DNA of 8,785 nt. It comes from Campylobacterota bacterium. GTDB lineage: Bacteria > Campylobacterota > Campylobacteria > Campylobacterales > SZUA-545. Made by a program: the position numbers and the translations under genes. Numbering within the stretch: the stretch's first letter is position 1; each line of letters begins with the position of its first letter. Positions 1 to 6,111 of the stretch are shown here, one piece after another. The stretch lies in assembly GCA_030836705.1 (NCBI GenBank), contig JAUPLZ010000122.1, forward strand, positions 1 through 8,785, given 5' to 3'. Below the pieces are notes generated by a model. It did no database searches. It saw nothing but the letters and a program-made list of their open reading frames with translations, and had not been told where the DNA came from.

Positions 1-105
1 CATGATATTGCCAAAGCCGGCTCCCTGAATGTTAATGGCACCCCTATTGTTTATATAAACGGGAAGCTGGATTTAGAGAAAGAAGCTATTTTTAAATTAA
101 AGTAG
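1..105 (+). CDS. C-terminal end of a thioredoxin-fold protein (DsbC/TrbB-like), 5' end outside window
   Basis: This is the last 34 codons of a gene that starts before the window; the frame is open from base 1 and stops with TAG at 103-105. The fragment contains NVNGTPIVYINGK, which matches the cis-proline loop of thioredoxin-fold proteins (V-x-G-T-P-x-x-x-x-N-G), the part of DsbA/DsbC/TrbB-type proteins that lies opposite the CxxC active site. The CxxC itself would be upstream and cannot be seen. Proteins of this kind oxidise or isomerise disulfides in the periplasm and are often encoded inside conjugation gene clusters (TrbB in F and IncI plasmids). The next gene starts 3 nt after the stop, so the two are probably co-transcribed. 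The fold assignment is fairly secure; the exact subfamily and the periplasmic location are inferred. Confidence 0.7.
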   Translation, partial: HDIAKAGSLNVNGTPIVYINGKLDLEKEAIFKLK

Positions 106-108
106 GAA

Positions 109-846
109 ATGAATATGAAGCTAATGGGTGCGATTTTACTTTTATGTCAACTGGTTTTTGCAGCCGATGGCGAAAAAGATAGTGTTTTGATTGAAAATCA
201 CGATATGCTAGAGATATCAAAAAACTTTTTGAATACATATAATGTTCATGGCATGTATGATAACAGTATGCGGACACTTAATCGACTTAATAATGTAAAT
301 TTCGCCATGAAACCTATGGTTTCTCCAATTAAGCCATTCGATGAATTAAAAATCCATTATGCGTATCCGCTAAAAATATTTCTGCCAGCCGGCTCTACTG
401 TAACAAGTGCGATTTTAAGCAACAGTAGTTCGGAGCCTTCCGTCTCACAAAATGTCGTCACCATAAAGTGCGAGGAGGAGTTTGTGAGCGGGCTTCTTGA
501 TATCGTCTATATTACGGACTTCAATACAAAAGAGGCGAAATATTTTTCCGTTAAGCTTGACAAATATATTCCGCTTGAGCAGCCTGAAGTTGAAGACGAC
601 AGGCTATATACGCAAGTACAATATTTTCAGCCTAAAAAAATGAGCAATAATGAAATTCTCTCGGCTCTAAAGCCGCAGGAGTATGAGCATGAATATACTC
701 AAATTAAGTATATGGGAGTAACCTATAATATTCATCTTGTTAATATTGTAGAGGATAAAAAAATAGTAAACCAGTATAAGGAGCCACAATATATTAATAG
801 CGGACTTGTATATAATAACCGAACTTATAACTTTTATATAGAGTAA
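109..846 (+). CDS. exported beta-rich protein, possible VirB9-like core component
   Basis: A 245-aa product with a signal peptide (hydrophobic stretch about residues 5-18, likely cleavage after A18 or A19). ATG codons at 109 and 115 are both possible; the AGGA at 104-107 is 7 nt from 115 but only 1 nt from 109, so 115 is the better start (243 aa). Residues about 78-150 run YPLKIFLPAGSTVTSAIL, then N-V-V-T-I-K, then IVYITDF and YFSVKL. This resembles the VirB9/CagX N-terminal pattern (T-x-I-x-LP-x-GE ... N-x-L-x-I-KP ... L-x-V-x-TD-x-R-x-Y-x-F-x-L). The C-terminus (GLVYNNRTYNFYIE) loosely recalls the VirB9 ending with a short strand before a tyrosine/phenylalanine-rich strand. VirB9 proteins form the outer-membrane core ring with VirB7 and VirB10, and a VirB7-like lipoprotein is the next gene. 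The length also fits TraK of F-type systems. The family match is from memory and weak to moderate. Confidence 0.6.
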   Translation: MNMKLMGAILLLCQLVFAADGEKDSVLIENHDMLEISKNFLNTYNVHGMYDNSMRTLNRLNNVNFAMKPMVSPIKPFDELKIHYAYPLKIFLPAGSTVTSAILSNSSSEPSVSQNVVTIKCEEEFVSGLLDIVYITDFNTKEAKYFSVKLDKYIPLEQPEVEDDRLYTQVQYFQPKKMSNNEILSALKPQEYEHEYTQIKYMGVTYNIHLVNIVEDKKIVNQYKEPQYINSGLVYNNRTYNFYIE

Positions 847-864
847 CCTATATATTAAGTTTAG

Positions 865-887
865 TTTTATTATAAATTTATTATAAT
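865..887 (+). promoter_or_regulatory. promoter for the 911-7914 operon (extended AT-rich upstream element plus TATAAT)
   Basis: The 64-bp gap between 846 and 911 holds a consensus -10 box TATAAT at 882-887, preceded by TTTTATTATAAA at 865-876. There is no TTGACA-like -35 box; T-rich, periodic upstream DNA without a -35 box is typical of vegetative promoters in Campylobacter and relatives. A transcript would begin near 893-896, about 15-18 nt before the ATG at 911. The same 12-mer, with the same 5-nt gap to TATAAT, occurs before the gene at 7990, which supports both as real promoters. Confidence 0.6.
866..886 (+). repeat. tandem direct repeat, 10 bp with an 11-bp period
   Basis: TTTATTATAA occurs at 866-875 and again at 877-886, starts 11 bp apart, about one helical turn. 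The second copy contains most of the -10 box. It could be a fortuitous result of AT-rich promoter DNA or a helically phased site for RNA polymerase or a regulator. Confidence 0.6.
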
Positions 888-910
888 TAAGTTTTAAAGG
901 TAGGGTAGAG

Positions 911-1138
911 ATGAAAAATATATTGATTTTTTTGGTCGCGGTCGTATTTATTGGCTGTTCTAAACAGCAAATTGTTCCGCCGATTCAACAGCCGGTTGAA
1001 AAACAAGCTGAGCCGATGGCTACAAATGAGATATTTGACTCTTTTAACAAGAGACTTAAATTTTATGATGATAAAAAAGCCGAAAAAGACATATATGAGT
1101 ATGGGTATAAATTTTTTAACAACGGGAGAGATAAATAG
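911..1138 (+). CDS. small lipoprotein, VirB7-like
   Basis: A 75-aa product with a clear type II signal peptide: a hydrophobic stretch ending in the lipobox F-I-G-C, giving lipidation at C16 and a mature protein of 60 residues. After the cysteine comes a short glutamine/proline-rich linker (residues about 17-35), then a charged helical tail. No aspartate follows the lipid cysteine (CSKQ), so outer-membrane sorting is expected. Small lipoproteins with this plan are typical VirB7 or TraV-type components that anchor the core complex of type IV secretion systems to the outer membrane, and its place between a possible VirB9-like gene and VirB10-like genes fits. It is the first gene after the promoter at 865-887; a GGTAGGG element lies just upstream of the ATG. 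Lipoprotein status is secure, the VirB7 role is inferred from size and context. Confidence 0.75.
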   Translation: MKNILIFLVAVVFIGCSKQQIVPPIQQPVEKQAEPMATNEIFDSFNKRLKFYDDKKAEKDIYEYGYKFFNNGRDK

Positions 1139-2890
1139 ATGAGCGGAATGGGAATGGGTGAATTAAATAGTATGAATATGGGCGACTTGGGTTTTGATGA
1201 TTTAAACAGTGCGGATCTGCCGGAAGATGCTTACCGCGATGAGGATGAGGAAGAAGTTGAGGGTTATGCCAAAACCACTGCATCTGCCGGCGATTTACCT
1301 GTTCCCTCCGTGCCTTCGCGCAAAGAGGGAGTTAGTCCTGTGCGAAGCGGCACAATAGAGCTTCCTAGTTTTTTTGATTTGCCGGCGGCAAAATCGCTTG
1401 GCGAGTTTCTTGATAAGGCTGAAAAAGCAGAAACGAATAAAGAGGGAACAGTTCATCTCGACATGGATAATGAGGATCCGGTTTATGTTGCTCAAAAAAT
1501 CAAAGAAGTTTATAACTCTGCCAATTTAAAAGCGGCATTGTGTGAATATATAGAAGAGAGAGATTTTAGAGATGTCGGGATAGAAGACCTGTTTACCTCA
1601 CCTCTTATTAAGGGGATTGAGGGAAGTTCGCCGAGCGAAATTAAAGAGACTGTCAAAAGACTAATATTCAACACAAATTTAAAAAGTAAAAAAGATTTCC
1701 TCAGGAAATTATATAAACTTAGAGACATTGAAGATTTAATAAGTGATTCTTTGCAGTTTTCAAGCATTAACGATAAGTTTGATAGCTTTAAAAAGAATTT
1801 AAGAACACTTATTGGTGAATATGAAGAGAGCGTAAGGGATTCCGTCGCTAAAACGCTGGCCGCAACGGTGCAAAAAGAGCAGCCGCAAAAGCCGGCTGTA
1901 GATGCTATAGCACAAATGCGTTTTGCTGAGAGCGAAGCCTTGCTTCAAGAAGAGCTAAAAATTGCTCGCGCGGAAGTTGAAGGATATAAAAAAGCTTTAG
2001 AGGAAAAAATTTCTGCGTCTAAAAAAACAATAGATTCTCTCGTGGAAAGCAATAAAGTTTTAGAGCAAAAGAGAGAGGCTTTTATGGCTGAATTCAAAGC
2101 TCTGGATTTTATTGACGATGAAGATGATGAAGATGTTATTATTGCCAAAATAATGGAAGAGTTAAAGGGAGAAGAGGGCACCGTTGACTCTTCCCTGCAA
2201 GAGAGCCTTGAGTTTGAAATTGAAAAAGCCAAAGGGCTTGAGGACGAAATTTCAGAACTCAAAGAGGATAATGGCCGTTTAAAAGATGAAAATAGTTTAT
2301 TGTCTGAAAAAGTTGAATCTTTAAGCAGAACTATTGAAGAGATTCACGCGGCTAACGCCGCGAACTCTTCTCAGCAACCGCAAGAGAGCGATGATGAGGA
2401 AGAGGGCGAGACGGATAAAGTGGAAGTGGATAAAAAAGAGAGCTCCAATAAAGCGAAAAAGGTCGGTGTGATTATAGGCGGGGTTTTATTTACACTCTTG
2501 GCTGTGTTTTTAATAGGCGATATGTTTATGGGCGAAGAGTCTCCTGCTCCAACTGCATATGCTGTCGCACCAGCCACTGCCCCTAAAACCGCCGATGATG
2601 CGACAGCAGCGGTTGTTGCACACGAGGCGGGTGCCGCTGTTGTTGTGCCCGATGCACCGCCCGCTGGGTATGAAAATGTTTTTGACTTCACTACAGCTAT
2701 GGGTGAAGAGGAATTTAAAAAACAGGCTTTTGATATATACAGGGAAGATTTTAACAAAATACGCATAAATCAAAAAGATTTTATTTCAGGCGATGTTATT
2801 AACGGCTATAAATTTATTAAAGCTACAAGCGCAGGTAAAATACTCTTTATTAAGAGTGACAATGAACCTATGTGGGTTGAGATGAAATAA
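1139..2890 (+). CDS. inner-membrane protein with large acidic coiled-coil cytoplasmic domain and small periplasmic domain
   Basis: A 583-aa product starting directly after the stop of the lipoprotein gene, with GGGAGAG at 1124-1130 as ribosome site. Order: Met/Gly-rich start (1-20), very acidic segment (about 21-42), a mixed helical region (about 75-240), a coiled coil (about 262-318), an acidic patch DFIDDEDDEDV (about 323-335), a second coiled coil (about 353-403), an acidic linker (416-437), one membrane segment at 442-464 (preceded by basic KAKK), an Ala/Val/Pro-rich linker (466-505) and a C-terminal domain (about 510-583) ending in a short beta-type stretch GDVINGYKFIKATSAGKILF. With no signal peptide and positive residues before the membrane segment, the first 440 residues should be cytoplasmic and the last 120 periplasmic. 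This plan (membrane segment, Pro/Ala linker, periplasmic domain) recalls VirB10/TraB or DotF/IcmG proteins, but the family is not recognised. Confidence 0.85.
   Translation: MSGMGMGELNSMNMGDLGFDDLNSADLPEDAYRDEDEEEVEGYAKTTASAGDLPVPSVPSRKEGVSPVRSGTIELPSFFDLPAAKSLGEFLDKAEKAETNKEGTVHLDMDNEDPVYVAQKIKEVYNSANLKAALCEYIEERDFRDVGIEDLFTSPLIKGIEGSSPSEIKETVKRLIFNTNLKSKKDFLRKLYKLRDIEDLISDSLQFSSINDKFDSFKKNLRTLIGEYEESVRDSVAKTLAATVQKEQPQKPAVDAIAQMRFAESEALLQEELKIARAEVEGYKKALEEKISASKKTIDSLVESNKVLEQKREAFMAEFKALDFIDDEDDEDVIIAKIMEELKGEEGTVDSSLQESLEFEIEKAKGLEDEISELKEDNGRLKDENSLLSEKVESLSRTIEEIHAANAANSSQQPQESDDEEEGETDKVEVDKKESSNKAKKVGVIIGGVLFTLLAVFLIGDMFMGEESPAPTAYAVAPATAPKTADDATAAVVAHEAGAAVVVPDAPPAGYENVFDFTTAMGEEEFKKQAFDIYREDFNKIRINQKDFISGDVINGYKFIKATSAGKILFIKSDNEPMWVEMK
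2347..2362 (+). other. GC-rich perfect hairpin inside the coding region
   Basis: CGCGGC (2347-2352), loop TAAC, GCCGCG (2357-2362): a perfect 6-bp all-GC stem in otherwise AT-rich DNA. It encodes the Ala-Asn-rich tail of the second coiled coil. There is no T-run after it, so it is not an intrinsic terminator. Its role is unknown and it may be chance from alanine codons. Confidence 0.4.
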
Positions 2891-3876
2891 TGAAAAACTT
2901 TAAACCTCTTTTCTTTCTTTTTGTGATTTTACTAGCCGGCTTGCCTCTTTTTGCCGATAAAGGTGCCATACCTGGCAGAGATTACAGTGTTTTTGTAGGC
3001 TTAGGTGAACAGCCCGTAGTAAGCGGGAATGAGACGAAAGAGAAGATAGACAGGCTCCCCCCTGTGCCTCAAGTAAAAGAGGCTGCTCCCGTTGAAGAGA
3101 GCATTGATTTAACCAATGCGGTGATTTTAAAGCAAATCCAAAAGGCAAAAAAGCCAGCGTCCCAAACTCAAAAAGGCGGGGATTTGATTACTTTGCCCGC
3201 GAAGTTTGAAAAAGAGATGAGCCAGTATTATGCAACGCTCGCGGAAAAGGCCGCTGCGTCAGCTGCGGTTCCAGTGCCTAGTGCTGAGCAGTTGTTATTG
3301 TTACAGTGTAAAACATTTAAAGATTATAAAATCAACAATAATACAAACATGAAAATGATTTGCCATAAGCCAAATGATAAATCTGTTTCCTACAAGCTTA
3401 GTGCTAACTTGGCGGTTGCTGAGCGCGAATTAGTCTCTATTCCCTATATGCTTGAAGATGACAGTGGAAATGTGTTTACTGTTGAGCAGACTAAAAGCAA
3501 GCTTTTTAACGCCGCAAGCGGGAGCGCCAATTTAGCCACTTTTGTGGATAAAAGGGCGATTGAGCAAGTCAATAAAGCTATGGCGGGAACTTTTGCAACC
3601 AGCGGTCCTGAGCTCACAAAAGATTATATAGAACAGAAAAATAAAGCTGATACGGAAGTTGTTCAAAATAACAATGGATTGACAACTACAACAACACAAC
3701 AAACGATAAACCCCAAACCCGAAGCTTCTGATTATGGGATTTCACTTTTAGTAGATGTTTTAGGTAGCGGCATAAAAGCTGGCGTCGATCAGCTCTATCT
3801 TGATTTGGGATATATTTACTATGTCCCAAAAGATAGTGTCATTGACGCTGAAATTGTTATAAAGGTGGAAAAGTAA
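2890..3876 (+). CDS. secreted protein with VirB10/TraB/DotG-like C-terminal domain
   Basis: A 328-aa product whose ATG overlaps the previous stop by one base (TAATG), implying translational coupling. A signal peptide spans residues 1-22 (cleavage after LPLFA). A charged/proline linker follows to about residue 130, then a domain with C140 and C158, a helical stretch at about 205-239, a Thr/Gln run (LTTTTTQQT, about 263-271), and a final segment at 282-328: a glycine-containing helix (VDVLGSGIKAGVDQLYLDL) followed by a strand YIYYVPKDSVIDAEIVI. Helix, TTT-rich loop, helix, then a strand with a P-x-G/D-turn is how the C-termini of F TraB and IncI/Legionella DotG end; in VirB10 these helices form the outer-membrane pore. 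Unlike those proteins it has a signal peptide rather than an inner-membrane anchor. It could be the outer part of a split VirB10; this is inference, not a proven match. Confidence 0.8.
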   Translation: MKNFKPLFFLFVILLAGLPLFADKGAIPGRDYSVFVGLGEQPVVSGNETKEKIDRLPPVPQVKEAAPVEESIDLTNAVILKQIQKAKKPASQTQKGGDLITLPAKFEKEMSQYYATLAEKAAASAAVPVPSAEQLLLLQCKTFKDYKINNNTNMKMICHKPNDKSVSYKLSANLAVAERELVSIPYMLEDDSGNVFTVEQTKSKLFNAASGSANLATFVDKRAIEQVNKAMAGTFATSGPELTKDYIEQKNKADTEVVQNNNGLTTTTTQQTINPKPEASDYGISLLVDVLGSGIKAGVDQLYLDLGYIYYVPKDSVIDAEIVIKVEK

Positions 3877-3877
3877 G

Positions 3878-4591
3878 ATGAGTGATATTAAAAAAATTAT
3901 TATGCTTTCTATGTCAGGGCTTCTTGCTTTAGCACTCGGCGGGTGCAGCGGGAAGAGTCGCATTTCTCCTGACGGGGGCGATTTTGAGCTCTCGGCGGAG
4001 GAGAAGCTGTTTGCTTCTAAAAAAGAGGTAAATGAACAGATTGCAAAAGCCTATGAGCGCGGAAAGGGGGATGGTTATAGTGCCGCAAAAGAGGAGTTTG
4101 AAAAAATCCTCCCTTATCTTGAAGCGATAAGAGCTTCGGCTGAGCTAAAAGATAGCGGCGGGCTCTGCATGCCGCCATTGTTTCTTGATAAAAGCACCGG
4201 CTCGAGTGTAGCTATTGTTTTGGGCGAGGCTCATGTTTGTGAGAACTTTACAGTTGAAAATGTCTTAAGTTCCGTAAAAAGCGGAATCCCAGGCCTGCCA
4301 AAGAGCAAGACAAGTGAGAAGTTGTCTAGTGGAAGTATAAGCGGTCTGCCTATAAGCAATGTTGCGATTGCCGGAACGGATAAAAAAAATTATTTTGTTG
4401 AACCGATAGCGGCCGTTTCGGAGCCTAAAAAAGTAAGGGTTGAAGATACCCTTACAAACAGGCAAATTTTAAGAGATTCAAAATTTAGTTACAGTGCTGC
4501 GACAATTAATAATGAAAACTTCATGATAATTGAGTTTAAAGATGAAGCAGAAGCTTCGGGTTTTTGTAAAAAATATTCAATTTGTAAATAA
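3878..4591 (+). CDS. lipoprotein with four mature cysteines, faint DotC-like segment
   Basis: A 237-aa product one base after the previous stop, with AAGGTGGA at 3862-3869 as ribosome site. The lipobox L-G-G-C gives lipidation at C23; the residue after it is Ser, compatible with outer-membrane sorting. Residues about 45-90 form a helix (AYERGKGDGYSAAKEEFEKI), followed by SGGLCMPPLFLD, a glycine-rich middle, and a C-terminal part with NFMIIEFKDEAEASGFCKKY that recalls a SPOR-like strand-helix unit. Cysteines beyond the lipid one are C97, C121, C230 and C236. The order G-x-x-x-A...F...L...G-x-C/V-x-x-P resembles the end of DotC, the outer-membrane lipoprotein of Dot/Icm and IncI systems, but only loosely. 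A role as a second outer-membrane lipoprotein of the complex is likely from context; the family is not recognised with confidence. Confidence 0.8.
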   Translation: MSDIKKIIMLSMSGLLALALGGCSGKSRISPDGGDFELSAEEKLFASKKEVNEQIAKAYERGKGDGYSAAKEEFEKILPYLEAIRASAELKDSGGLCMPPLFLDKSTGSSVAIVLGEAHVCENFTVENVLSSVKSGIPGLPKSKTSEKLSSGSISGLPISNVAIAGTDKKNYFVEPIAAVSEPKKVRVEDTLTNRQILRDSKFSYSAATINNENFMIIEFKDEAEASGFCKKYSICK

Positions 4592-4603
4592 AGGGGAAAA
4601 ACA

Positions 4604-4837
4604 ATGTTGGAAACTATAGAAAAAAAGCTTGATGAGCTCAAGGAAGAACTGGTATTATTTAAAAGCCACACAAAATACAAATTGTATCAACATAGTGACG
4701 CCATTGCTTTTTGTGTCAATTTTATAATTTTTTCAAACAAAAAAGAGCACATCCAATCTCTCCCAGAAAAAGAGTTGAAAAAAATTAATAGCCAACTTCT
4801 TCTTACGATTGAAGAGCTAAAGAGCTTGAGGAGCTAA
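4604..4837 (+). CDS. small cytoplasmic helical protein, function unknown
   Basis: A 77-aa product with AGGGG at 4592-4596 as ribosome site, 7 nt before the ATG. It has no signal peptide, lipobox or convincing membrane segment. The first 20 residues (IEKKLDELKEELVLFK) and the last 25 (EKELKKINSQLLLTIEELK) have heptad-like leucine/isoleucine spacing, so a short coiled coil or helical hairpin is expected. A moderately hydrophobic stretch with one cysteine (AIAFCVNFIIF, about residues 33-43) is too short to be a clear membrane helix. It is the only product of this operon that looks wholly cytoplasmic, so it may be a chaperone, regulator or a partner of the cytoplasmic coiled coil of the 1139-2890 protein. 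No family recognised. Confidence 0.7.
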   Translation: MLETIEKKLDELKEELVLFKSHTKYKLYQHSDAIAFCVNFIIFSNKKEHIQSLPEKELKKINSQLLLTIEELKSLRS

Positions 4838-4838
4838 G

Positions 4839-6101
4839 ATGAAAAAAATATTATTATCCGCTGTACTTTGTTTTGGCGCTTCTGTGGCATTGGCTATGGA
4901 TTACGGAGACGACAAGATGGATTCATGGCGTGACGGGTTTATCACGGCATATAAGGCGATGCAAGTTGATGTCTCTATGCAAGGTCTTGAGAACAGAGCG
5001 ATAGAGACTAAAAAATATATAATCTATTTTGACGCAAACGGCGATGATATCGCCGATTGGGATAGATTAATGGTTCAGATGTTCGGATACAGCTCAAGTG
5101 TTCACAAGCCCGTGAGAACACTTGATAATTGGATTATTTTTAATAGCTATGATAACAAAGCAACGGCTCAGCAAGAAACAGCAATTATGAACGAGAGAAT
5201 TTTTAAAAATTCCAAGAAGTATAAACTTCAAGTTTATGAAAATAAAGACAATAGAGTTTTTTTAAATGACAAAGCACTTTTGTCTTCTCAGCTTAAAGAG
5301 CTTGAAGAACTATTTAAGATTGTTGAGAAACAAAAGCTTGAAGATAAACAGAGAGAGCTTGAAGATAACCAAAAGGTTGCGATTATCTATGTTGACTCAG
5401 CAACGGGTGCTATTTTAGAAGACGGCGCAAAACACAAGGTGGTTGTAAACTCTCCCGTACCTGCAATAGATGAAGTTAAAGCAGCTTTAAGAGCGAAAAA
5501 GGTTGAAGAGGCAAAAATGAATGAGGAGAAACATGTTTTCAAGCCGTTTGAAAAATATGTTAAAGCTAAAGCCGGTTCGGAAGTTTTTATTTTTAAAAGC
5601 ACTGTTTTTGATTCTAAAGAAAAGATTCGCACCGGCTCAGCAAGTGAAGTTTTTGAGATTGAAGCGAAAAACAGTTTGGGTTGGTATAAGCTTAAAGGGA
5701 AAAACGAATATCTCCCTTCTCATTTAACGGGGCCGTCTTCACAAAAAGAGTTTACGGCATACCATGAGAAGATGCAAAGAGTGACGACCACAAAAGAGGC
5801 AAAGCCCGCGAATGAGGAAAAGCCGCAGCAATCCAGAGCGAAAGCGGTCGCTGCACAAGAAAAAGTGTCAGGGGTGTTTACAATAACCGACGACAATGTC
5901 GTTTCATACTCTCTTGACAATTTTTTATCAGGTACGGACATATACGGTGTAGAGGATTTTCGCGTGGCTAAGGTACTTAAAAACAACTATACAAATTATA
6001 AATACTCATATATCGTAAAAGATGCGGACGGAATGATTTATTATAAGATTTTTGGTGAAAATATTTTTATTCCAAAAAACAGTTTATATATCTTAGAGTG
6101 A
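4839..6101 (+). CDS. exported modular protein with SH3-like domain, function unknown
   Basis: A 420-aa product starting one base after the previous stop; GAGGAG at 4828-4833 serves as ribosome site. Signal peptide 1-19 (cleavage after VALA). Residues about 55-135 contain YIIYFDANGDD and later DNWIIFNSYDNKATAQQE, a strand-then-helix pattern like a SPOR-type domain. A charged coiled coil lies at about 148-182 with a duplicated heptad (KLEDKQR/ELEDNQK). Residues about 238-298 look like a bacterial SH3 domain, ending in GWYKLKGKNEYLPSHL. A Lys/Ala/Glu-rich linker (about 299-345) leads to a C-terminal beta-type domain that ends in NIFIPKNSLYILE. SH3b and SPOR domains often bind peptidoglycan, which would suit a wall-spanning or wall-anchoring part of the machine. 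It has no cysteine outside the signal peptide. Domain calls are by eye; the family is not recognised. Confidence 0.8.
   Translation: MKKILLSAVLCFGASVALAMDYGDDKMDSWRDGFITAYKAMQVDVSMQGLENRAIETKKYIIYFDANGDDIADWDRLMVQMFGYSSSVHKPVRTLDNWIIFNSYDNKATAQQETAIMNERIFKNSKKYKLQVYENKDNRVFLNDKALLSSQLKELEELFKIVEKQKLEDKQRELEDNQKVAIIYVDSATGAILEDGAKHKVVVNSPVPAIDEVKAALRAKKVEEAKMNEEKHVFKPFEKYVKAKAGSEVFIFKSTVFDSKEKIRTGSASEVFEIEAKNSLGWYKLKGKNEYLPSHLTGPSSQKEFTAYHEKMQRVTTTKEAKPANEEKPQQSRAKAVAAQEKVSGVFTITDDNVVSYSLDNFLSGTDIYGVEDFRVAKVLKNNYTNYKYSYIVKDADGMIYYKIFGENIFIPKNSLYILE
5095..5124 (+). repeat. intragenic inverted repeat, 9-bp arms
   Basis: CAAGTGTTC at 5095-5103 and its exact reverse complement GAACACTTG at 5116-5124, separated by 12 nt, inside the 4839-6101 gene. 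An inverted repeat of this size can be expected about once by chance in a window of this length, so it is listed only as a visible structure. Confidence 0.35.
5335..5368 (+). repeat. 13-bp direct repeat coding a duplicated heptad
   Basis: AGCTTGAAGATAA occurs at 5335-5347 and 5356-5368, 21 bp apart, which is exactly seven codons. It encodes the repeated LEDxQ unit of the coiled coil, so it looks like a recent one-heptad duplication. Confidence 0.6.
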
Positions 6102-6111
6102 AAGGCCTAAA

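Noticed and set aside
951..1142. 63-aa plus-strand open frame overlapping the small lipoprotein gene
   Set aside because: It starts inside the lipoprotein gene in another frame, lacks a ribosome site and would overlap the well-supported start at 1139.
1945..2262. 105-aa minus-strand open frame rich in serine
   Set aside because: Complement of the glutamate-rich coiled coil (GAA/GAG read backwards gives TTC/CTC and serine-rich frames).
2371..2766. 131-aa minus-strand open frame
   Set aside because: It lies wholly opposite the 1139-2890 gene and its Ser/Ala-rich composition reflects the Ala/acidic codons of that gene; no ribosome site or independent context.
4270..4286. Short inverted repeat TTCCG/CGGAA in the 3878-4591 gene
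   Set aside because: Five-base arms occur often by chance in a window of this size.
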